Shown here one piece after another: positions 19,104 to 23,137 of a stretch of 23,137 nt of DNA. Numbering within the stretch: the first letter of the stretch is position 1; each line of letters begins with the position of its first letter. Under the pieces are notes generated by a model, which did not search any database, was not told the origin of the DNA, and saw nothing but the letters and a program-made list of their open reading frames with translations. The DNA is taken from positions 1-23,137 of the forward strand of contig JAQIWT010000332.1 in assembly GCA_034696485.1 (NCBI GenBank), written 5' to 3'. The translations under genes were made by a program, and so were the position numbers. The stretch is from Isohypsibius dastychi. Lineage: Eukaryota > Tardigrada > Eutardigrada > Parachela > Isohypsibiidae.

Positions 19104-21185
19104 GTAGATGTCAAGAAATATCTAGAAGAAGGGAAATGATCACCAAGAATGAGCAAGAACGGAGTTCATATTGTTCTGCTTGGGGAAGGCAAGAATGATC
19201 TGATTCGAGTTCAAAAGGATATATTCATCACCAGAAATCTTTCGGTATCGTGTCACATGAGTTTTTCTTCTGGAGCTCTTATTCCTACCTCGTTACCCGC
19301 GGAACTCAACTCCATTAGCAGTGTTGAAGATCTTCGGGTGGTTGTCGATTTCGTCATGCAGGTCGACGATGCTTCGCATTTTGACGCAGTTCGCGATGTA
19401 GCTGTTTGGATCGAGCGGATGCTCGATTTTTTGCAGATTCCTTACGGAAGAAAATCAGGCACATTTGCTTTTTGTTCTGGAGCAGATCAAACTTCTCGGA
19501 AAATTGCCCTCCGCTCGGCAATTCACTGTCGAGCACTCTGCATGGGCAGCCGGATTCCATGCATCTTCACCAACAGCTTATCGGAGAAATGCAGCAGCAA
19601 ATAACCTCCCAAGGTAGTTGTACCGTGTTTTGCAGGTATACACTGAAAACATCTGCGTTGTTTCTCCCGAGCGAAGACTCTTTGAGGCTCAGAACAAAGC
19701 CATTCCAGAGTGAACCGGGTCTCGGTGAAACACAGCTGATTTTCTTGGAAAAGCTAGCTGCAATATATCCAGACGCCAATGATCGCATAGTCTGCCCTCA
19801 TATCGACGAGATAGACGTCAGACCAGCGTACGAATATCGCGGAGAAAAAGTGAGAAATTATTGCCACTTACGCTCCTTGCTGGTACCCTTGAATTGCAGG
19901 TCATCGGCCAAGCAATGAACGGAACAGGCCCTGCTACTGAAATTTTGGGATTCATGATTACCGGTTGTCTCTCTCACCTGCGTGACATGGTCATGCTTAA
20001 CCCTGAGCTGGCGTTCCAGAGCAGTCCACGTCCGTTCCTCAACCTTGTGATGTAACTCGTCAGTTGTATCTCCTGCTTGAACCGGTGCATATTTTCAAAT
20101 GTATTCGGAACAACTGGTTAAACTACTAGGTCTTCTTATATCCGTCGCCGCAATCTTTTTTCGGAACTGCTCGTTCGGGTGTTGTGATTCCGTGTTTTTG
20201 CAAAGTGGGTTCATCTTGAGGAGGCATACGCAAAGGAACTTAGGAGGCCATTGCATGACGAGACTCACCGCAGCTGCAGTTGCACCTAACGCGCTGGAAC
20301 GTCAAAATGTCAGCACTATGCTCAAGGTATGCGGTTTGTTTTGTCATTCGGTTCTTCATGTTATTATTTCAGGTTTTCTGCAATTGTCTGGCTACTCTTA
20401 CTTGGTCACCGCAGCGAAAGTTCTTCGAAGTCAAACAAAGCGGCAGCTCAGTGGTTATCTGGGAGCTGACAAAGTTCCGTTCGGTAAATGTCGATTGGAC
20501 CCTGCATCTGCCAGCGCTCCTGCAGATATTGACTCGGATACTCTGGTTGCCTGGTTCCGAGAGAACGTGGATGTCTCGGTGCACTTCCCTGATGAGCTAG
20601 CTCCAACTGAACATAGCATCCTTCGGTAAATCGCCAGATACTGTGCACCGGAGCTGTCTCGCAAGCTGAACTGTCCAGAATGTATCGAAAACGTGAAACC
20701 AAATGAAACTCTCCAGTACGAGTTCGATTCAACAAGCGAAAGCCGTCTTGATATGATCACACGAGTTGACCGAGGAGGACTTTCTCATCCCACCACTTTC
20801 ACGATGCTTGTCACAACTTATTGTTACTTCATTTTCTCAATTCTAACCAAAGCAGAAAACCAGGATTTGTTCATGCATGGAACTGCGCAAAACAGGAAGG
20901 CACTCTATCATGTCACCAAGAAATACCTCCATGCATAATGTCCACAACTGATGATGTCTGTCCGAATCGCCTTTAAGAATATGCTGAGGTAGCTGATCTA
21001 CTGATCCACACTTGTTCGCATACTCTGCTCAACGGTTATCAGCGCGAACGAAATGATGAACTCAGTCGTGCAAAGCAAAAGCAGTTGGTGCAACGTCCGG
21101 TCAGTCCATCTTCACGGAAAACTCAGAAATTCAACTATAGTTTTAATTTTTTTTGCTCTTTCAAGATGGGAGCTTTCTGCTGATT
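19104..21185 (+). pseudogene. P-element/THAP9-like transposase remnant
   Basis: This continues the THAP ORF through many breaks. In order: SKNGVHIVLLGEG and VEDLRVVVDF (TGA at 19137-19139 replaces an expected Trp after LEEGK); FLTEENQAHLLFVLEQIKLL and SARQFTVEHSAWAAGFHASS (to 19613). Next come SALFLPSEDSLRLR, HIDEIDVRPAYEYRGEKVIG (19636-19849 joined to 19900), then GFMITGCLSHLRD. After a frameshift near 20030 comes LLLEPVHIFKCIRNNWLN, the HLLK-RNN motif of P transposases. Then WVHLEEAYAKELRR, a shifted PNALERQNVSTMLK, WFRENVDVSVHFPDEL, and after TAA 20627-20629 IARYCAPELSRKLNCPEC. A tail, CSHTLLNGYQRERNDELSRA, follows another TAA (20974-20976). At least four frameshifts and four stops make it non-functional as written. 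Terminal inverted repeats were not found. Confidence 0.8.
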
Positions 21186-21329
21186 ATTGGAACTTTCTCA
21201 ATTTTTAGGGTCACTTGATTTTTTGTTATGGTTTGTTTTGTGAGCTCTAATTTTGTTCGTTTTCGTGCTAAATAAATATCGTGCAGGTTCCTTCTTTTGG
21301 TCTTTTTCCTTTCTTCTTTTTGCGAAGGA

Positions 21330-21500
21330 GCAAACTTAAACGCTGATCGTTCCTGAAAGGGGGAAGCTCAAGCGCTGCTCGTTCCTTAAAGAGGCAAGCT
21401 CAAGCGCTGCTCGTTCTTGGAAGGGGCAAGCTTAAACGCTGCTAGTTCCAGTCAAAGGGGCAAGCTTAAACGCTGCTCGTTCCTGTCGTGGATAAAGGGG
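21330..21500. repeat. ~32-bp minisatellite, five units
   Basis: Units start at 21330, 21363, 21394, 21426 and 21460 (spacing 33, 31, 32, 34). The shared core is GCAAGCTTAAACGCTGCTCG, then TTCCT and a purine-rich AAAGGGG end. Units 2 and 3 read CTCAAGCGCT where 1, 4 and 5 read CTTAAACGCT, giving two subtypes. Confidence 0.88.
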
Positions 21501-22376
21501 CCGGCTGGACGCCGCACTGACTCTTCACTGGTGTCCTCCACGTGGCGAGAGTTGGATAGGAGGGAAATCTCTGAACTAACAACCAGTGCTCCACGCAAAC
21601 ATGATGCAGCGATCAAGGACAAGGATGGCAGAGGTAAGTGTCCCTGATATACGAACTGTTCTTTGTACCGCAGTATAACAAAAATACCATGTTTTCAACG
21701 GGTTCTCTCTAAAGCAAGGGCTCGGCTTTCCTGGTTGCTCTTTCTCAAACCTATTGCACCTAGGTTGTAGAACTCCGAATTCTCTACAAATCATGTCGCC
21801 TCATATTCGTGAGACCAGATCGGAAGCAGGTGTAAAAAAAATCCAAAAACAAATTCTGACCAAATTTCTCTCAGATCGGTTCAACTCTCATGACTGACAG
21901 TTTGACACGTCACTTGTCACGCGGTGCAGCTTGGAGGCTTGATAGCGTTGAGAGAGGCTCTGATCGAGCTATACAACTTCCTTGTTCTAAATTTGTCATA
22001 TAAAGAAACTGGGCATTCAACAGCATATTGTTAAGCTGCCTTTGGAATCCAACTGCTGTTTTCAAAGTGCTTCTTTTTGTGAATACCAAAAATATCTGAA
22101 ATATGGAAGATGAAAGATGATTCCTTCCGAGATCGCCAACAAACACCACATTGTAAAACCAGCCATCCAAATGCTGTGAATGTTAATGCAAAAAACAAGT
22201 GGGAGAAGCAATATTGCTCAATGAAATGGGTTCCGTCAGGCCAAATGAAGACCTTGCTCACTGTTTATAAATGAGTTTTTGAAGAATGTGCGGTTTGTCA
22301 GGACGGTGTGGTTTGATCATTTTTACGTAAATGTCGAAACTGGCTTGATCAAAGATTATTTTTTGGGAGACGAGCT
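21501..22376. other. Stretch without a recognised gene
   Basis: No supported gene. It holds the second copy of the dispersed repeat (22283-22320), followed by a short open plus-strand reading (TVWFDHFYVNVETGLIKDYF) that may be a relic of the same repeat family. Confidence 0.5.
22283..22320. repeat. Dispersed repeat, copy 2
   Basis: Partner of 17024-17067: shared AGAATGTG at the start and a 13-bp identical block GGTGTGGTTTGAT. Same orientation as copy 1. Confidence 0.4.
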
Positions 22377-22494
22377 TTTTCATGTCGAATGAATTAAGTA
22401 ATAAATAGGTGAACAAATTAACAAATGATTTAACGAATGAATAAGCAAATAAATAAATAATAAAAAAACAACAAACAAGAAACAAACATATTTT
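22377..22494. repeat. A-rich low-complexity tract
   Basis: Irregular AATA/AAAT and AACA units with no longer order. Confidence 0.7.
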
Positions 22495-22576
22495 CGATGA
22501 CGTTCGGGATCAACTCGACGAGAGTTGCGCTTGCCAGTTGGACAAGTTTCCCGCGAACGGATTTGACGTGCAAACT

Positions 22577-22597
22577 TACGTTCGAATTTCGAACGTA
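22577..22597. repeat. Near-perfect palindrome
   Basis: TACGTTCGAA and TTCGAACGTA are perfect 10-bp arms around a single T. Confidence 0.9.
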
Positions 22598-22615
22598 GAA
22601 TGATATTTAACTAAA

Positions 22616-22791
22616 TGCATAAACTATCAATCAAGTTGTCAGCCCAAGTCATCAGCCCAAGTCATCAGCCAAAAGCCCGTTTTTCCTGATCACTTGAAGA
22701 GATCAGGCAGGCGATCAGCCCACCTGTGATTGGTCTGATCCATCGTTCCCTGGCCCGCTGACTGACGACTTGGCTGATTTCGGTTTATGCA
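22616..22791. repeat. 176-bp inverted-repeat block
   Basis: TGCATAAAC at 22616-22624 is matched by GTTTATGCA at 22783-22791. Inside each end lie related CAGCCCAAGTCAT-type motifs in inverted orientation; the left side has them in tandem (22639-22674). It looks like a small foldback element. No target duplication could be identified. Confidence 0.6.
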
Positions 22792-23085
22792 CATGGTAAT
22801 TGAACAGACGCCCGATTTTTGCACTGTACCATCATCGAAGCAACGAATTGTCCAATATTTCTGTTAGGCTTATTAACATAGGCCCCCTCATCCGAATTAT
22901 TTCCGAACTCTTCGCAGATGAAGTCATCTTAATGAGTTTGGGCACGGCAATATAAAGAAAGAAAGAACAATTAATGGGAGATTTCGTCAGAAAATTTCCT
23001 GAAATTTAACGAAAATAACATTCAGTGATGCAGCGGACCGAGGTTTTCAGTGGTTGATCTCGTTTACCGTAATTCCCGAGTTAGT

Positions 23086-23137
<52 letters not shown>
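23086..23137. repeat. Terminal run of 52 G
   Basis: Uninterrupted guanines to the last base. A run like this at the very end of the window is most simply a sequencing or assembly artefact (no-signal poly-G), though a genuine G tract cannot be excluded. Confidence 0.95.

Noticed and set aside
20369-20760. Several minus-strand open frames of 70-100 codons
   Set aside because: Antisense shadows of the transposase remnant.

Overview
The window looks like nuclear DNA of an invertebrate animal. It carries split genes with canonical GT-AG introns, many only about 50 to 70 nt long with TTTTCAG-like acceptors, plus recognisable metazoan proteins: an AP-2 transcription factor, AIMP2, dynactin subunit 6 and the C-terminal part of Dicer. 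No bacterial operon signals or rRNA/tRNA genes were seen. Compact introns and tail-to-tail gene packing suggest a small-genome animal such as a tardigrade, nematode or relative, but the phylum cannot be fixed from sequence alone.

Layout. 752-7100 (+): TFAP2 in six clean coding exons, first exon not found. 7590-8109 (-): the last three exons of a Dicer-type gene, frameshifted and lacking the rest of the protein. 8110-9540: mostly unexplained, with two hairpins; the one at 9062-9168 has 44-nt arms and resembles a microRNA precursor. 9541-10419 (+): a small unrecognised membrane/coiled-coil protein running into AIMP2 (10410-11577, +). AIMP2 is convergent with dynactin subunit 6 (11664-13416, -). 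14023-14889 (-): an acidic, unrecognised, frame-broken coding region.

16000-23137 is a transposon-rich half. A 464-bp MITE with perfect 8-bp target duplications (17089-17552) lies inside a possible larger inverted-repeat element (16111-17733). A THAP-domain ORF (18576-19103) is followed by a decayed P-element/THAP9-like transposase (to about 21185). Then come a 32-bp minisatellite, a 176-bp inverted-repeat block and a terminal run of 52 G.

TFAP2 has no lesions over about 1.29 kb of coding sequence. Dicer, AIMP2, DCTN6, the acidic gene and the transposase all carry frameshifts and/or in-frame stops, most often TAA. Sequencing error, pseudogenised duplicates and real recoding are competing explanations. 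No coherent new pathway is evident; the best leads are the hairpin beside the Dicer fragment, the nested elements and the TAA pattern.
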